Notes: a model not told the origin generated them from the sequence alone. DNA of 64,000 nt from Aureisphaera sp963669405 (GCA_963669405.2 CAXXHF010000002.1:930001-994000), one strand, 5' to 3'. Numbered from the stretch's first letter, positions 17,006-26,718 are shown. Numbers and translations: made by a program.

Positions 17006-18883
17006 TTATTCTTTTGAGAGGACAATTTTTGAATTCGAAATTTCGGTGTATTTAGCAAAAAGTTCTTTTACAGTTGGATAATAATCTACTGGAATAATTC
17101 CTTGATTAATATCTACATTCAAAGATACTTCAATTTGAGTTCCATTCAATATACAATTAAAACTTAATGATGCTAAATTATCGGGAGTTGAGACAGCCAT
17201 TGGATCTGGTAAGCTTTGTACTTTATACCCCTCCGGGATTTTAAAATTTACTTTGACCTTTTTAGCTGAAGGAAAACCAAAATCGAGAGGATAAATTCGT
17301 GTTTCCTGTTTAAGTGTATTCTCCTCCAATCCAAAATACAGCAGGGGTTCAAAATAAAGGTCCCCATTTATTTCTTCAACACATTCTTCCCAATCGAAGC
17401 TATAGAACATACTCAACGGGCGGTCTGGGTTATTCATCTCCTTAACTACATAGTTATTGATAGAAAGGAAATTATGGGACTCTTCTACGTCTTCTTTAAA
17501 GTTTGTCATTTCTTCAGGATCTCCATAATCATCACGATGGTCCCATGCTAAGTGACCCGAAAGACGTTTTTTTACACTTCCCCTTACTCCTAAATCTTCG
17601 GGATCTATATCCGCATCAATTACCCATAAACTTTGAGATTTCACCTTGGATTGCGTTGAGACTAAAGCATAACCTCTACCTTCATATAATAACAATGCAT
17701 CACCATTTATAAAATGAATGGGAAGCTCTCCAAAGCCTGCATTTTTCCTTGAAGCATCTAAAAGGTAGAATTCACCATCAATATTTATATGGACGGCGAT
17801 GTAATTAAATAGGTTTTTAGTTATAAAATGAATAAACCCCCTATCCTTGGAAGCCATCATTACCATATTTGCATCCAGCCCAGCTTCTCTCAACATAATT
17901 GCCAAAAGCACATTAATGACTCCGGCACTTCCTTTTTTCGTTTTAAAATTCTTCTTGATAGAAAAACCAAAATCCCTATAATAGCCATTCCATTCCATTC
18001 TATCCCGTATATAGGAAAATATTTTAATGGCCTTTTGCAAAGGATCGGTTTCTTCTCCTACCACGCGAACTGTTTCACTCCGAAGGAAATTTCTTTTGGA
18101 CAATAAGTCTTTAAAGTTTCCTCCTCCCCACGATATAGTATTAAAATATTTGGCCACATCGCCCCAATCTTTTATTTTATACCTACGATAATTTAACAAT
18201 ATCTCAATAAAAAGGCGCCCCCGATAATTGTTGTAACTACCCAGATATGCTTCATCTTTAAGAGGAGGGATATTTTTGCCTGTGTAATAAAGAAATCCTT
18301 TTTTTCTGGTTACTTCCAATTCTATAGGAGAATAGCCATTGCGCGAAAGGGTTAACTCTACTGGAGTGGGATTGGTGAATGCCAAATGAAAATGTTCCAA
18401 GGGCAAAATACTTTGATAATACAAGACCCACATCCCTATGTCTTTTACTACATAGGATATCTCGATGATGGAACCTTCTTTTACATTCGGGAAGGGAATG
18501 ATGTATTCTATATTGTCCTCAGATACTTCATTTTCTATAATCTCTTTTTTCTGAACTTCAGTAACTACAATTTTCCCGTCCTTTAAATTATAGGTCTTTG
18601 CCTCTAAAATTTCTGCATTTTCATAAGGGATTTCGAAATCTGAATATTCCAATCCTTCATTCGTATAGATCTTTCTTGCTTCCCGTACTTTAAGGACATC
18701 TCCAAATTCTAAGAAAATATCACGATAAATAATCTTGGCTGAAGCATCCTTAAAAACATCGTCCTGTTTCTCCAATAATTGTTCTTTCGTAATTTCTGGC
18801 ATTTCTTTGTGCTGAGACCACAAAAATGAGGAACAGAAAAAAAGGAGTACAACAGATATGTTTTTAAATGGACGTGAAACCAA
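17006..18883 (-). CDS. DUF3857 / transglutaminase-like secreted protein, third tandem copy, catalytic Cys and His lost
   Basis: The 625-residue product has a signal peptide (ISVVLLFFCSSFLWSQ), an N-terminal DUF3857 beta-domain (about 60-230; KIYTNEGLEYSDFEIPY, IPFPNVKEGSIIEISYVV), a transglutaminase-like core (about 280-390) and a C-terminal beta-domain ending DYYPTVKELFAKYTEISNSKIVLSKE. In the core the position of the active-site Cys reads KKGSAGVINVLLAIML instead of GDCK, and the His position is Tyr (LFNYIAVHI); only the Asp region (YLLDASRKN) is kept. It is therefore unlikely to be an active transglutaminase or protease. Role unknown; probably periplasmic. Confidence 0.82.
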   Translation of the reverse strand: MVSRPFKNISVVLLFFCSSFLWSQHKEMPEITKEQLLEKQDDVFKDASAKIIYRDIFLEFGDVLKVREARKIYTNEGLEYSDFEIPYENAEILEAKTYNLKDGKIVVTEVQKKEIIENEVSEDNIEYIIPFPNVKEGSIIEISYVVKDIGMWVLYYQSILPLEHFHLAFTNPTPVELTLSRNGYSPIELEVTRKKGFLYYTGKNIPPLKDEAYLGSYNNYRGRLFIEILLNYRRYKIKDWGDVAKYFNTISWGGGNFKDLLSKRNFLRSETVRVVGEETDPLQKAIKIFSYIRDRMEWNGYYRDFGFSIKKNFKTKKGSAGVINVLLAIMLREAGLDANMVMMASKDRGFIHFITKNLFNYIAVHINIDGEFYLLDASRKNAGFGELPIHFINGDALLLYEGRGYALVSTQSKVKSQSLWVIDADIDPEDLGVRGSVKKRLSGHLAWDHRDDYGDPEEMTNFKEDVEESHNFLSINNYVVKEMNNPDRPLSMFYSFDWEECVEEINGDLYFEPLLYFGLEENTLKQETRIYPLDFGFPSAKKVKVNFKIPEGYKVQSLPDPMAVSTPDNLASLSFNCILNGTQIEVSLNVDINQGIIPVDYYPTVKELFAKYTEISNSKIVLSKE

Positions 18884-18889
18884 AATTTC

Positions 18890-20740
18890 TTATGCTTTAG
18901 ACAAAACGACTTTCTCGGTTTCCTTATCCATTCTCGCCTTAAAGAACTCTTTTAAGCTATCATAAACATCATAAGGCATTAATGGCGTGTTGATTTGGAA
19001 TGCACATTGCACCTGGATATTGGGGCCTGAGGCAGAAATTCTATAAATGAAAGATCCCATATTATCTGGCAACGAAAACTTAATGGCTTCTGGCAGGGAT
19101 TCTACTTGATATCCTTCTGGAATTTTAATGCTAATCATGGTTTGATTTTTCAGTAAATACTCAAAATCTATGGAGTATTTACGCTCTTCTTTTTGAAAAG
19201 GGTTTTCTGAAAGTGAGGTGAAAAGCAACGGTGAGAAATATAGTTTTCCATCAATTTCATCTACGCCATTTTCCATTTCAAATTCAAAGGATACATCTAC
19301 TGCATCTACTTTTTTAGCATTGGCCTTTACTTCACTTACTTCAAACCCATCTGCATCATAATCCAATATGGTTTCTAATTTGTTTTCACCTAAGTCTTTA
19401 ATCTCAGCGTTTTTTTGAATACCATAATATCCGCTATGTCGTTCCTTTACAGTTCCTGAGATCATTAGGTCTTCGTCTATAGAAACCTGTCCTATGACAT
19501 TTTTAGCAGACATATTGGTGTTTACTAGATCTACCCAATCAAAACTATTGTCCTGAAAAATTCGTAATCCTTGCCAATTCAGGAAATGTGAAGCTACATA
19601 ATCGAAACTGGAGTTTTTATGGGCCGCATCAAACAAGTAGGTTTTTTGTGCAATTATAGCAGAGGCCAACAACCCGTTAAAAGCACTGCTACTGGCACTT
19701 AAAGGTATTCCATTTCTTTTGGTTGAAACCAAGACCGGAGATGCGTTTATCCCAACACTTTGCAGCATAGAAACAAGCAACATATTTATATCATCCAAAT
19801 TCCCTTCTCCTTTCTTATAGGTCTCCCTAACAGATTGGTCAGGGATATACCCATATTTTTTGGTCCATTTTACCTTTTCTCTAACCAAATCATAAATAAT
19901 CCGAGCTTTTTTAAGTTGATCTATTTCTCCTCCAAGAGCATTTTCTACATCCTCTTTGTAAAACTTCTTCGGCTTCATCCCCATTGAAAATTCATCTACT
20001 CCTAGTACTTTTCCTGCTAAAGATTTCCAATTATTGAATTTGAATGAGTCTCCCAAAGTGGTAAGATTCATACGAAGGTAAGAACGGTATACACCCATAT
20101 CATACACGTAGTTTTCCGACTCCAACGCTGGAACATTATTGGCTATAAAGTTGGTGGTTTTTCCTTCCTCTACTCGTGCTACAGACAAAAAGGCTCTTGG
20201 ATTTTGTAGAATTTCTACTCCCGCACCGGTATTGTTGGTCACATACACTTTTTCCTTTTTTATTGGGATGTCGTATTGAAGATCGATATCACTCCATGTT
20301 CCCTTGTCGGTTCTATAGGTTAATTCCAATACAGAACCTGGATTTACATTGGGAAAGGAAAACTTCTTTATTTTAACTCCCTTTATTTCTTCATCGGTAA
20401 AGATTATGTTTTTGTCCAACTCCGTTTTTTCCACTGCTCCGTTAACTAAATTATAGGTGGCGCCTTTTACCCTTTTTACATCTGGATACGGAATTCGTAT
20501 GGTTGCATGCTCATACCCTTCTTCATTAAAAATCTTGATTCGTTCATATACTTCAACTTCGGATCCTAAAAAGGCTTTCACCTCACGATATAAAACAATA
20601 GCATTAACATCTGGAAAACGGATATCTTCTGTCATTAAAACATCTTTCTTTACGTCTTTTCCAAATTTATAGTCCTGTGCATGTACCGTAGTAAGCATAG
20701 TTAGGGTACAAATAATTAGACAAAGGATGGTTTTCTTCAT
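18890..20740 (-). CDS. DUF3857 / transglutaminase-like secreted protein, second tandem copy, catalytic Cys and His lost
   Basis: The 616-residue product has a signal peptide (TILCLIICTLTMLTTVHAQ), the DUF3857 domain (IKIFNEEGYEHATIRIPYPD, FSFPNVNPGSVLELTYR), a transglutaminase-like core and a C-terminal domain ending YDSLKEFFKARMDKETEKVVLSKA. The core reads KKGEGNLDDINMLLVSML where active members have GDCKD, and the His position is Gly (AFNGLLASAI), so it is predicted to be inactive. It is closest to the copy at 17006-18883 and separated from it by six bases, which indicates tandem duplication followed by loss of catalysis. Confidence 0.82.
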   Translation of the reverse strand: MKKTILCLIICTLTMLTTVHAQDYKFGKDVKKDVLMTEDIRFPDVNAIVLYREVKAFLGSEVEVYERIKIFNEEGYEHATIRIPYPDVKRVKGATYNLVNGAVEKTELDKNIIFTDEEIKGVKIKKFSFPNVNPGSVLELTYRTDKGTWSDIDLQYDIPIKKEKVYVTNNTGAGVEILQNPRAFLSVARVEEGKTTNFIANNVPALESENYVYDMGVYRSYLRMNLTTLGDSFKFNNWKSLAGKVLGVDEFSMGMKPKKFYKEDVENALGGEIDQLKKARIIYDLVREKVKWTKKYGYIPDQSVRETYKKGEGNLDDINMLLVSMLQSVGINASPVLVSTKRNGIPLSASSSAFNGLLASAIIAQKTYLFDAAHKNSSFDYVASHFLNWQGLRIFQDNSFDWVDLVNTNMSAKNVIGQVSIDEDLMISGTVKERHSGYYGIQKNAEIKDLGENKLETILDYDADGFEVSEVKANAKKVDAVDVSFEFEMENGVDEIDGKLYFSPLLFTSLSENPFQKEERKYSIDFEYLLKNQTMISIKIPEGYQVESLPEAIKFSLPDNMGSFIYRISASGPNIQVQCAFQINTPLMPYDVYDSLKEFFKARMDKETEKVVLSKA

Positions 20741-20743
20741 AAT

Positions 20744-22639
20744 CTATATTTTGGTTAGGATAATTTTTTGGTTATCGTGTCTAGCAACTTTCTTGAGGAA
20801 TTTTCGATAGTTTTCGTATTCCTCCTTTGGAAATTCTCCTTCATGGATTTCAAACTTTCGTTTATAAAGAAATTTCCCAGGTGACTCTTCTTGAATTTCT
20901 GAAGTATAAATCCCAAATTTTGTTTCTAGGGATATGGGTTCTGGAATAGATGTTACGCCAAATCCCGTTGGAAGTGCTATTGTTATTTCATCTTCATCTA
21001 CAAAGCCTCTAGAAATATGAAGAGGAAGTTTACGATTCTTATATCGTTTAGGAATGTAGGTATATCTATTAAGGACATTTACAGGAAAAATAAGGTTTTC
21101 CCCAGCTGCACTGGTATAGGATCTAGCATTGAATTTGATGCTCTCGGTAAGTTTAACATCCTTTTTGTTATTATCAAACTGAATGGATTTTAAAGAGATA
21201 TTGTCTACATAATCCCAATATTCCTTGTAATGTTCTTCTTTTTCATCCTTGGCCTTACTCTCTATATCGTATCGCTGGCTGTACTGAGTTCCTTCAGATT
21301 CCATCACCACATCAACGATAATATTCCCTTCTACACTCAAAACACATGTCCCAGTTGTCTTCAACGTATTTTCATGATATGGATATGATTTGGTATGATT
21401 CATTTTACCTCCTTCTGGCGTAACCATTAATACATCCCTGTCATCCGTAAAATTGGCAATGAACCCAAATGGTGCTATTTGACTTGTACATTCCAACCAT
21501 ATCGTTTCATCCTCATTGGGAACGGCTAGGATGATATGATTTCCTTGTATGGAAGTAAAATCTGAAGCAATATCTCTTTTTGCATAATCCCCATACACTA
21601 CCGTATAATAGGAAGGTACCCCTGCAACCGCTAGCAAGGATTTGGTATAATTGGTCAAGGCCTTACAATCGCCATACCCTAATTTATCAACCTCAGCTGC
21701 AGACATTGGCTTCCACCCTCCAATCCCTATCTGTACACTGATATAGCGTGTATTATCTTGCACATATTCATACACAATTCTGGCTTTTTCCTCTAGGGTA
21801 GTTGCCCCTGTTACCAAGTTCTTAATTTTGATTTTGGTGGCCTCTGGTAATTCCTGTACATCTTGCAATAATTTTGTATTCATCCACTTGCCAAATTCCA
21901 TCCAGTTTTTCCCATTCCCCTGTACACCTTCCAGATAGAAAGTATCCATGGCAAAAAAGGTAGATGGTATGTAACTTTCCATACTTGGGCCATGGTGTTC
22001 TGGTTCCATGACGGGAAGGTTCTTGCAAGTCAAGAAAATACTCCCAGGTTGTTCGTTCATCTCAATATCTCCAGTGGTGTCTGACACTTTATATTTTATT
22101 TGCACCCCATCACCATAGGTAATAGAATGGGTGCTTTCTATAACACTACTATAGTAATGTTCTAATGGAATAAATGGTTGTATAAAAGCTGTGGTATTGG
22201 TTTCCCTAGTATATTCAAATGAAATAGTATAAGGATATTCCTCAGGAGTATAATCGAATACAAGCATTCTACTGTCCGAATACAATGTGCCTCCAGATAC
22301 GGCACTTACATCAAAAAATTCTTTTTTCTTAATCTTTTCGATCTCTTTTCCGTTAGCATCAAAAATCCTTGCTTCAGCACTTTTTATCTTTGAAGAATTA
22401 TCATAATGAACCGAATGCCTTATATGTCTATTTCCATTCTTGTTAAGAATGGTAATCACCTTTTTGGAATGCACCGTCATTTTTTTTGGACTGGGAATAT
22501 CTATGGTCACCGCTTCTTTACGAATAACACTATTGGCATTTTCTCTTAGATCTGCTGGTATGGTTGAGACGTCATACAGATTTTGAGAAAAGCACGCAAT
22601 AGATACCAAGCCAAGAAATAACGAGAGTCTAAATTTCAT
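20744..22639 (-). CDS. DUF3857 / transglutaminase-like secreted protein, first tandem copy, catalytic Cys kept
   Basis: The 631-residue product has a signal peptide (RLSLFLGLVSIACFSQ), a DUF3857 domain (HSKKVITILNKNGN, SFEYTRET) and a transglutaminase-like core at about 285-390. Here the active-site Cys325 is present in LGYGDCKALTNYTKSLL and His368 in QGNHIILAVP, with Glu383 in IWLECTSQ where Asp is usual. It may therefore be catalytic (transglutaminase or cysteine protease fold), unlike the two following copies. The C-terminus (EEYENYRKFLKKVARHDNQKIILTKI) resembles theirs. Substrate unknown. Confidence 0.83.
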   Translation of the reverse strand: MKFRLSLFLGLVSIACFSQNLYDVSTIPADLRENANSVIRKEAVTIDIPSPKKMTVHSKKVITILNKNGNRHIRHSVHYDNSSKIKSAEARIFDANGKEIEKIKKKEFFDVSAVSGGTLYSDSRMLVFDYTPEEYPYTISFEYTRETNTTAFIQPFIPLEHYYSSVIESTHSITYGDGVQIKYKVSDTTGDIEMNEQPGSIFLTCKNLPVMEPEHHGPSMESYIPSTFFAMDTFYLEGVQGNGKNWMEFGKWMNTKLLQDVQELPEATKIKIKNLVTGATTLEEKARIVYEYVQDNTRYISVQIGIGGWKPMSAAEVDKLGYGDCKALTNYTKSLLAVAGVPSYYTVVYGDYAKRDIASDFTSIQGNHIILAVPNEDETIWLECTSQIAPFGFIANFTDDRDVLMVTPEGGKMNHTKSYPYHENTLKTTGTCVLSVEGNIIVDVVMESEGTQYSQRYDIESKAKDEKEEHYKEYWDYVDNISLKSIQFDNNKKDVKLTESIKFNARSYTSAAGENLIFPVNVLNRYTYIPKRYKNRKLPLHISRGFVDEDEITIALPTGFGVTSIPEPISLETKFGIYTSEIQEESPGKFLYKRKFEIHEGEFPKEEYENYRKFLKKVARHDNQKIILTKI

Positions 22640-22705
22640 AAAATAAGCTGCATTTTAATAGAGGGAAGTGGCGCTAAACTATAAAAAACAGCTATAAGAA
22701 AAAAG

Positions 22706-23158
22706 CTATTCTTTATTTTTTGTATCAATAATTATGGTGACTGGCCCGTCATTAATTAAAAATACGTCCATCATAGCTCCAAATTGACCAGTTTGCACTT
22801 CTTTTCCCAGTTGCTTCCTAAGTTCAGCAACAAATGATTCATATAATGGTATGGCCAATTCTGGTCTGGCTGCTTTTATAAAAGAGGGACGCTTTCCTTT
22901 TTTGGTGTTGGCATGAAGGGTAAACTGGCTTACTACTATAACATCTCCATTGGTATCCATAATGGATAGATTCATAGCACCATTTTCATCTCCAAAAATA
23001 CGTAACCCTGCAATCTTAGCAGCTAACCAATTTATGTCTTCTTGATCATCTTCTGTTTCAATACCCAAAAGAATTAAATATCCCAAACCAATCTTGGAAA
23101 TGACTTTTCCTTCAACCGATACAGAAGCTTCCTTTACTCTTTGAATGACAGCTCTCAA
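22706..23158 (-). CDS. dtd: D-aminoacyl-tRNA deacylase
   Basis: The 150-residue protein begins MRAVIQRVKEASVSVEGKVI and contains the catalytic SQFTLHANTKKGKRPSF and the cross-subunit motif NDGPVTI near the C-terminus (Gly-Pro pair). It removes D-amino acids (and Gly from tRNA-Ala) from mischarged tRNA. It lies 12 bases after rsgA in the same orientation, a pairing I recall from other flavobacteria. Confidence 0.95.
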   Translation of the reverse strand: MRAVIQRVKEASVSVEGKVISKIGLGYLILLGIETEDDQEDINWLAAKIAGLRIFGDENGAMNLSIMDTNGDVIVVSQFTLHANTKKGKRPSFIKAARPELAIPLYESFVAELRKQLGKEVQTGQFGAMMDVFLINDGPVTIIIDTKNKE

Positions 23159-23170
23159 CCTTATTTCCTT

Positions 23171-24124
23171 TTATGATTCATCCCCATAAATATCTTTTCT
23201 GTATTGTTCTTCTTCCCCTTCCAAAATTTGAAGGTAGCTTTTGTATCTGGACCAAGCAAGATCTCCCATTTCCAAAGCTTCTTTCACAGCGCACTTTGGT
23301 TCTTCCAGATGAAGGCAATTATTGAATTTACAACCTTCTTTCAGCTTAAAAAATTCAGGAAAATAATCACCCAATTCTTCCTTGTCCATTTCCACCACCC
23401 CAAAGCCTTTAATTCCGGGAGTATCTATAATCTGAGCGCCAAAAGAAAGGTCGTACATTTCGGCAAAAGTAGTAGTATGTTGCCCTTGATGGTGCTGCTC
23501 ACTTATCGAAGCTGTTTTTAGACCTAAGCCTGGTTCCAAGGCATTTACTAACGTTGATTTACCAACGCCACTATGACCTGAAAACATACATACTTTGTCT
23601 TCCATTAACAACTTAATCTTTTCAATATTTTTCTTTTCAGTTGCAGAAACACCAATACAGGTATATCCAATCCTTCGGTACAAATCTGCCAAGTATTTTA
23701 TCTCTACAAGTTCTTCTTGTGAATAAGCATCACTTTTATTGAAAAGCAATACAGCTTCTATATCATAGGCCTCGGCAGTTACCAAAAACCGATCGATAAA
23801 TGTGGTGAATGTGGGTGGGTTATTTAAAGTAATAAGTAAAAAAGCAATATCTATATTAGCAGCAATAATGTGCGTTTGTTTTGAGAGATTGACACTTTTA
23901 CGGATAATATAATTTTCACGCTCTTCAATTCTATGAATGATACCAACAGTTTCATCGCCTTTGGTCTCTACTTCAAATTGAACATGATCTCCAACAGCAA
24001 TAGGATTGGTACTCTTAATTCCCTGCATACGGAACTTACCCTTAATACGGCATTCATAGAATATACCGTTCTCTGCCTTTACATTGTACCAGCTTCCAGT
24101 TGATTTATAGACGGTTCCTCTCAT
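23171..24124 (-). CDS. rsgA: Ribosome small subunit-dependent GTPase RsgA
   Basis: The 317-residue protein has an N-terminal OB fold (MRGTVYKSTGSWYNVKAEN), a circularly permuted GTPase domain in which NKSD (LLFNKSDAY) precedes the P-loop GHSGVGKSTLVN and the switch DTPGIKGFG, and a C-terminal zinc finger (CKFNNCLHLEEPKC). It checks maturation of the 30S subunit. It is the first gene of the minus-strand series ending with queA and is divergent from a small secreted protein gene across about 80 bases. Confidence 0.96.
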   Translation of the reverse strand: MRGTVYKSTGSWYNVKAENGIFYECRIKGKFRMQGIKSTNPIAVGDHVQFEVETKGDETVGIIHRIEERENYIIRKSVNLSKQTHIIAANIDIAFLLITLNNPPTFTTFIDRFLVTAEAYDIEAVLLFNKSDAYSQEELVEIKYLADLYRRIGYTCIGVSATEKKNIEKIKLLMEDKVCMFSGHSGVGKSTLVNALEPGLGLKTASISEQHHQGQHTTTFAEMYDLSFGAQIIDTPGIKGFGVVEMDKEELGDYFPEFFKLKEGCKFNNCLHLEEPKCAVKEALEMGDLAWSRYKSYLQILEGEEEQYRKDIYGDES

Positions 24125-24205
24125 AATTTTCTAACAAAAACAAAAGTAACCACTTTTGGCAAGAAAATTGAAATTAGATTTGCATAACCTTTAAAATCAC
24201 AACTA

Positions 24206-24661
24206 ATGAAGAGAACATTTCTAACGCTAGCATTAATGGGACTCATGGCCTTTGCTGTGAATGCCCAAGAGTATGAAGTAAAAGTAGTAACCAGTGTTGA
24301 GTCTATTGTCCCTAATGGATTGGGAAGATCCCGACTTATTTCTGCCAACGCAGATCGGAATTTTGAAGAATTCACATCTACCCAAACCGAAGATGACAAC
24401 AAGCGGAACAAATCCAAAAGAAAAAACATCCGCGTAAAGGATTTTGACGAAACCAAACTACTTAACTTTTACAATCTTGGTGGAATTCGTTTTCAAAACA
24501 TTGCCGCCAACGATGCACTCATTGAATCTAAAATAAATTCCATGCTGGCTGATGGATGGGATTTGGCACATGTAACCAGTGCTGTGGAAAGTGACGCTGG
24601 AGAAGGTGACAATCAAGGAATTTTTATTACCCGTTATATATTTAAAAGAAAACGGCAATAA
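24206..24661 (+). CDS. Small secreted protein of unknown function
   Basis: The 151-residue product has a clear signal peptide (MKRTFLTLALMGLMAFAVNAQ). The mature part starts EYEVKVVTSVESIVPNGLGRSRL, then a Lys/Asn-rich stretch (DDNKRNKSKRKN) and a C-terminal segment (SKINSMLADGWDLAHVTSAV, then GIFITRYIFKRK) resembling short proteins in which a DGW motif precedes a last beta-strand. I cannot assign a function. It is a single-gene unit with its own terminator and lies divergent from rsgA. Confidence 0.75.
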   Translation: MKRTFLTLALMGLMAFAVNAQEYEVKVVTSVESIVPNGLGRSRLISANADRNFEEFTSTQTEDDNKRNKSKRKNIRVKDFDETKLLNFYNLGGIRFQNIAANDALIESKINSMLADGWDLAHVTSAVESDAGEGDNQGIFITRYIFKRKRQ

Positions 24662-24664
24662 ACC

Positions 24665-24696
24665 AAAAAAAGGCCTCAATATGAGGCCTTTTTTAT
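24665..24696. terminator. Bidirectional intrinsic terminator
   Basis: AAAGGCCTCA pairs with TGAGGCCTTT around ATA; it is flanked by an A-run and a T-run. It separates the small secreted protein gene from the converging DAHP synthase/chorismate mutase gene. Confidence 0.85.
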
Positions 24697-25778
24697 TATT
24701 TACTAATTACTTTCTTCTGGTGGTTTATCGATTCTTGGTGAATGGCTTTAAACACCTTGAGAATAAATTCTTCGCTCAACTCCTGTTCCTCTCCTTGTAA
24801 AATCATCTTTCCCAAAATCTCATTCCATCGTTTGGTTTGTAGAATAGCTACATTGTTCTTTTTCTTCAATGCCCCTATTTCATCACTTATTCGCATGCGC
24901 TTTCCTAACATTTCGATTAACTGATGATCTACCACATCAATTTTAGTACGGGCTGTCGCCAATTTATTCCGAAACTCAACCGCTTCCCCTTCTTCCTCGC
25001 GTATCCTAAGATCTACGGTCATTTGGTCCAAAGTTGTGGGCATAATTTGTTGCTTCGCATCACTCCATGCATTATCAGGATCATGGTGTGTCTCTACCAT
25101 AAGGCCATCATAATTAAGATCCAGTGCTGTTTGGCAGAGATCAAAAATAATATCCCTTCTTCCTGCAATGTGGGAAGGATCTAAAATTAATGGCAAATCT
25201 GGAAAACGGTTTTGTAAATCGATAGGGATTTGCCACTCAGGGTTGTTTCGATAACGGGTTTTTTCGTATGTAGAAAACCCTCTATGAATCACTCCTAAGT
25301 TTTTGATATCTGCACTATAAAGACGTTCAACGGCTCCTAACCACAACGCTAAATCTGGATTTACGGGGTTTTTAACCAATACTGGCCTATCTGTCCCTTT
25401 TAATGCTTCTGCAATTTCCTGAACAATAAAAGGAGAGACTGTGGTCCTTGCACCAATCCAAAGAATATCAACATCATGTTTTAATGCCAAATCTACATGG
25501 TGTGCATTCGCCACCTCTGTAGTGGTCATCATACCCGTTTCTTCCTTAGCTTTCTGCAACCACTTTAACCCAAGTGCTCCTACTCCTTCAAAATTTCCTG
25601 GACGTGTTCTGGGTTTCCAGATTCCCGCCCTTAAAACCGTTGCATCAGTATCTTTAAGCTGGTGTGCAATGGTTAACACTTGTTCTTCTGTTTCTGCACT
25701 ACATGGGCCGGCAATTACTAAAGGATGTGCCAGTTCCATAGCATTAAGCCAGTTTCGTAATTCTTTCTTATTTTCCAT
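24696..25778 (-). CDS. Bifunctional 3-deoxy-7-phosphoheptulonate synthase / chorismate mutase
   Basis: The 360-residue protein fuses a DAHP synthase of the KDO8P-synthase-like type (about 1-265; VIAGPCSAET, RAGIWKPRTRPGNFEG, ILDPSHIAGRRD) to an AroQ-type chorismate mutase (about 270-350; ARTKIDVVDHQLIEMLGKRM, RWNEILGKM). It carries out the first shikimate step and the first step toward Phe and Tyr. The start overlaps the end of pheA by 11 bases, so both are expressed from the attenuated phe promoter. I recall an aminotransferase and tyrA between these two genes in related genomes; they are absent here. Confidence 0.94.
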   Translation of the reverse strand: MENKKELRNWLNAMELAHPLVIAGPCSAETEEQVLTIAHQLKDTDATVLRAGIWKPRTRPGNFEGVGALGLKWLQKAKEETGMMTTTEVANAHHVDLALKHDVDILWIGARTTVSPFIVQEIAEALKGTDRPVLVKNPVNPDLALWLGAVERLYSADIKNLGVIHRGFSTYEKTRYRNNPEWQIPIDLQNRFPDLPLILDPSHIAGRRDIIFDLCQTALDLNYDGLMVETHHDPDNAWSDAKQQIMPTTLDQMTVDLRIREEEGEAVEFRNKLATARTKIDVVDHQLIEMLGKRMRISDEIGALKKKNNVAILQTKRWNEILGKMILQGEEQELSEEFILKVFKAIHQESINHQKKVISK

Positions 25779-26637
25779 GTTCTAATACATTTGTCAATTC
25801 ACTAGGTACATTGTTCGTGTTTTGTGTATAGGTACCAATGATCTTTAATTCTTTCACCACAGTTTCCAATTCATCCATGGCTGTGTAAAATTGCTGGGGA
25901 GTTTCAAAAACAACATCCGCAAAGAAAGCATATTTCCAAGGAGTTCCCAAGAGGGGAAGAGATTGTATTTTGGTTAAGTTTAGTTGATGTCCAGCTAAAA
26001 TATTAAGTGCGCTACTCAGTGTTCCTACTTCACTTCCCAACACAAATCTCATACTAGCTTTATTGGGTGTTTTTTTACTGAATGTTTCTCCTTTTTTACC
26101 AATAAGTACAAATCGAGTTTGGTTCTCCTTAATATCTTGGATATTGCTGTCCAGAATTTTCAACCCATAACGATCTGCTACTTGTTTACCCGCAATGGCA
26201 GCAACTCCTCTTAGGTTATTTTCTTTAATACGTTTGGCTTCACTAGCCGTATCTTTTCCTTCAATAATTTTGAATTGCGGTGGAAATTTTCGGAGATAAT
26301 CCTTGCACTGCAATAAAGCAACAGGATGCGAATGCACTTCGAAAACATCGATAATGGATTCGCTCTCCAATGCCATTAAGTACATTTGGATATTCAAGAA
26401 TACTTCGTCGTAAATCTCGAAACCTCCTGCTTCAATTAAATTATAATTGGGTAAAATAGAACCCGCAATACTATTCTCTATTGCCAGTACTCCTAGGCTT
26501 GCCTTACCGTGTTTTACATTTTGACTAACAGCATCGAAACTATCGCATTTTACCAGCTCAATGTGTTCATTTGGAAAGAGCTTTTTCACAGCTTCGTCGT
26601 GGAAGGACCCTTCTATTCCCTGAATCGCAATTTTCAT
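25768..26637 (-). CDS. pheA: Prephenate dehydratase
   Basis: The 289-residue protein converts prephenate to phenylpyruvate. It has the dehydratase domain (about 1-185; IQGIEGSFHDEAV, LAIENSIAGSI, EVHSHPVALLQC and the Thr of ENQTRFVLIG) and a C-terminal ACT domain (about 195-275; GTLSSALNILAGHQLNLTKI, WKYAFFADV). In the ACT domain the Phe-binding ESRP motif reads QSLP. Upstream are a Phe-rich leader peptide and a terminator (26664-26790), so expression is probably controlled by attenuation in addition to any feedback on the enzyme. Confidence 0.94.
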   Translation of the reverse strand: MKIAIQGIEGSFHDEAVKKLFPNEHIELVKCDSFDAVSQNVKHGKASLGVLAIENSIAGSILPNYNLIEAGGFEIYDEVFLNIQMYLMALESESIIDVFEVHSHPVALLQCKDYLRKFPPQFKIIEGKDTASEAKRIKENNLRGVAAIAGKQVADRYGLKILDSNIQDIKENQTRFVLIGKKGETFSKKTPNKASMRFVLGSEVGTLSSALNILAGHQLNLTKIQSLPLLGTPWKYAFFADVVFETPQQFYTAMDELETVVKELKIIGTYTQNTNNVPSELTNVLEHGK

Positions 26638-26663
26638 AATCTTATCATTTTAGTTGAAAGCAT

Positions 26664-26694
26664 AAAAAAACCCGGAACATTTGTCCGGGTTTTT
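26664..26694 (-). terminator. Attenuator terminator in front of pheA
   Basis: On the minus strand AAAAACCCGGA pairs with TCCGGGTTTTT around CAAATGT and is followed by more T, an intrinsic terminator between the phe leader peptide and pheA. Its 5' arm (AACCCGG, 26691-26685) is also complementary over 7 bp to CCGGGTT at 26734-26728, inside the last codons of the leader. The two pairings exclude each other, which is the arrangement of an attenuator and antiterminator. Confidence 0.85.
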
Positions 26695-26718
26695 AATTAA
26701 TATATCGTTTTAGATTAA

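Noticed and set aside
24121..24456. Minus-strand open frame of 111 codons over the small secreted protein gene
   Set aside because: It is antisense to a gene with a clear signal peptide and terminator and has no recognisable protein features.
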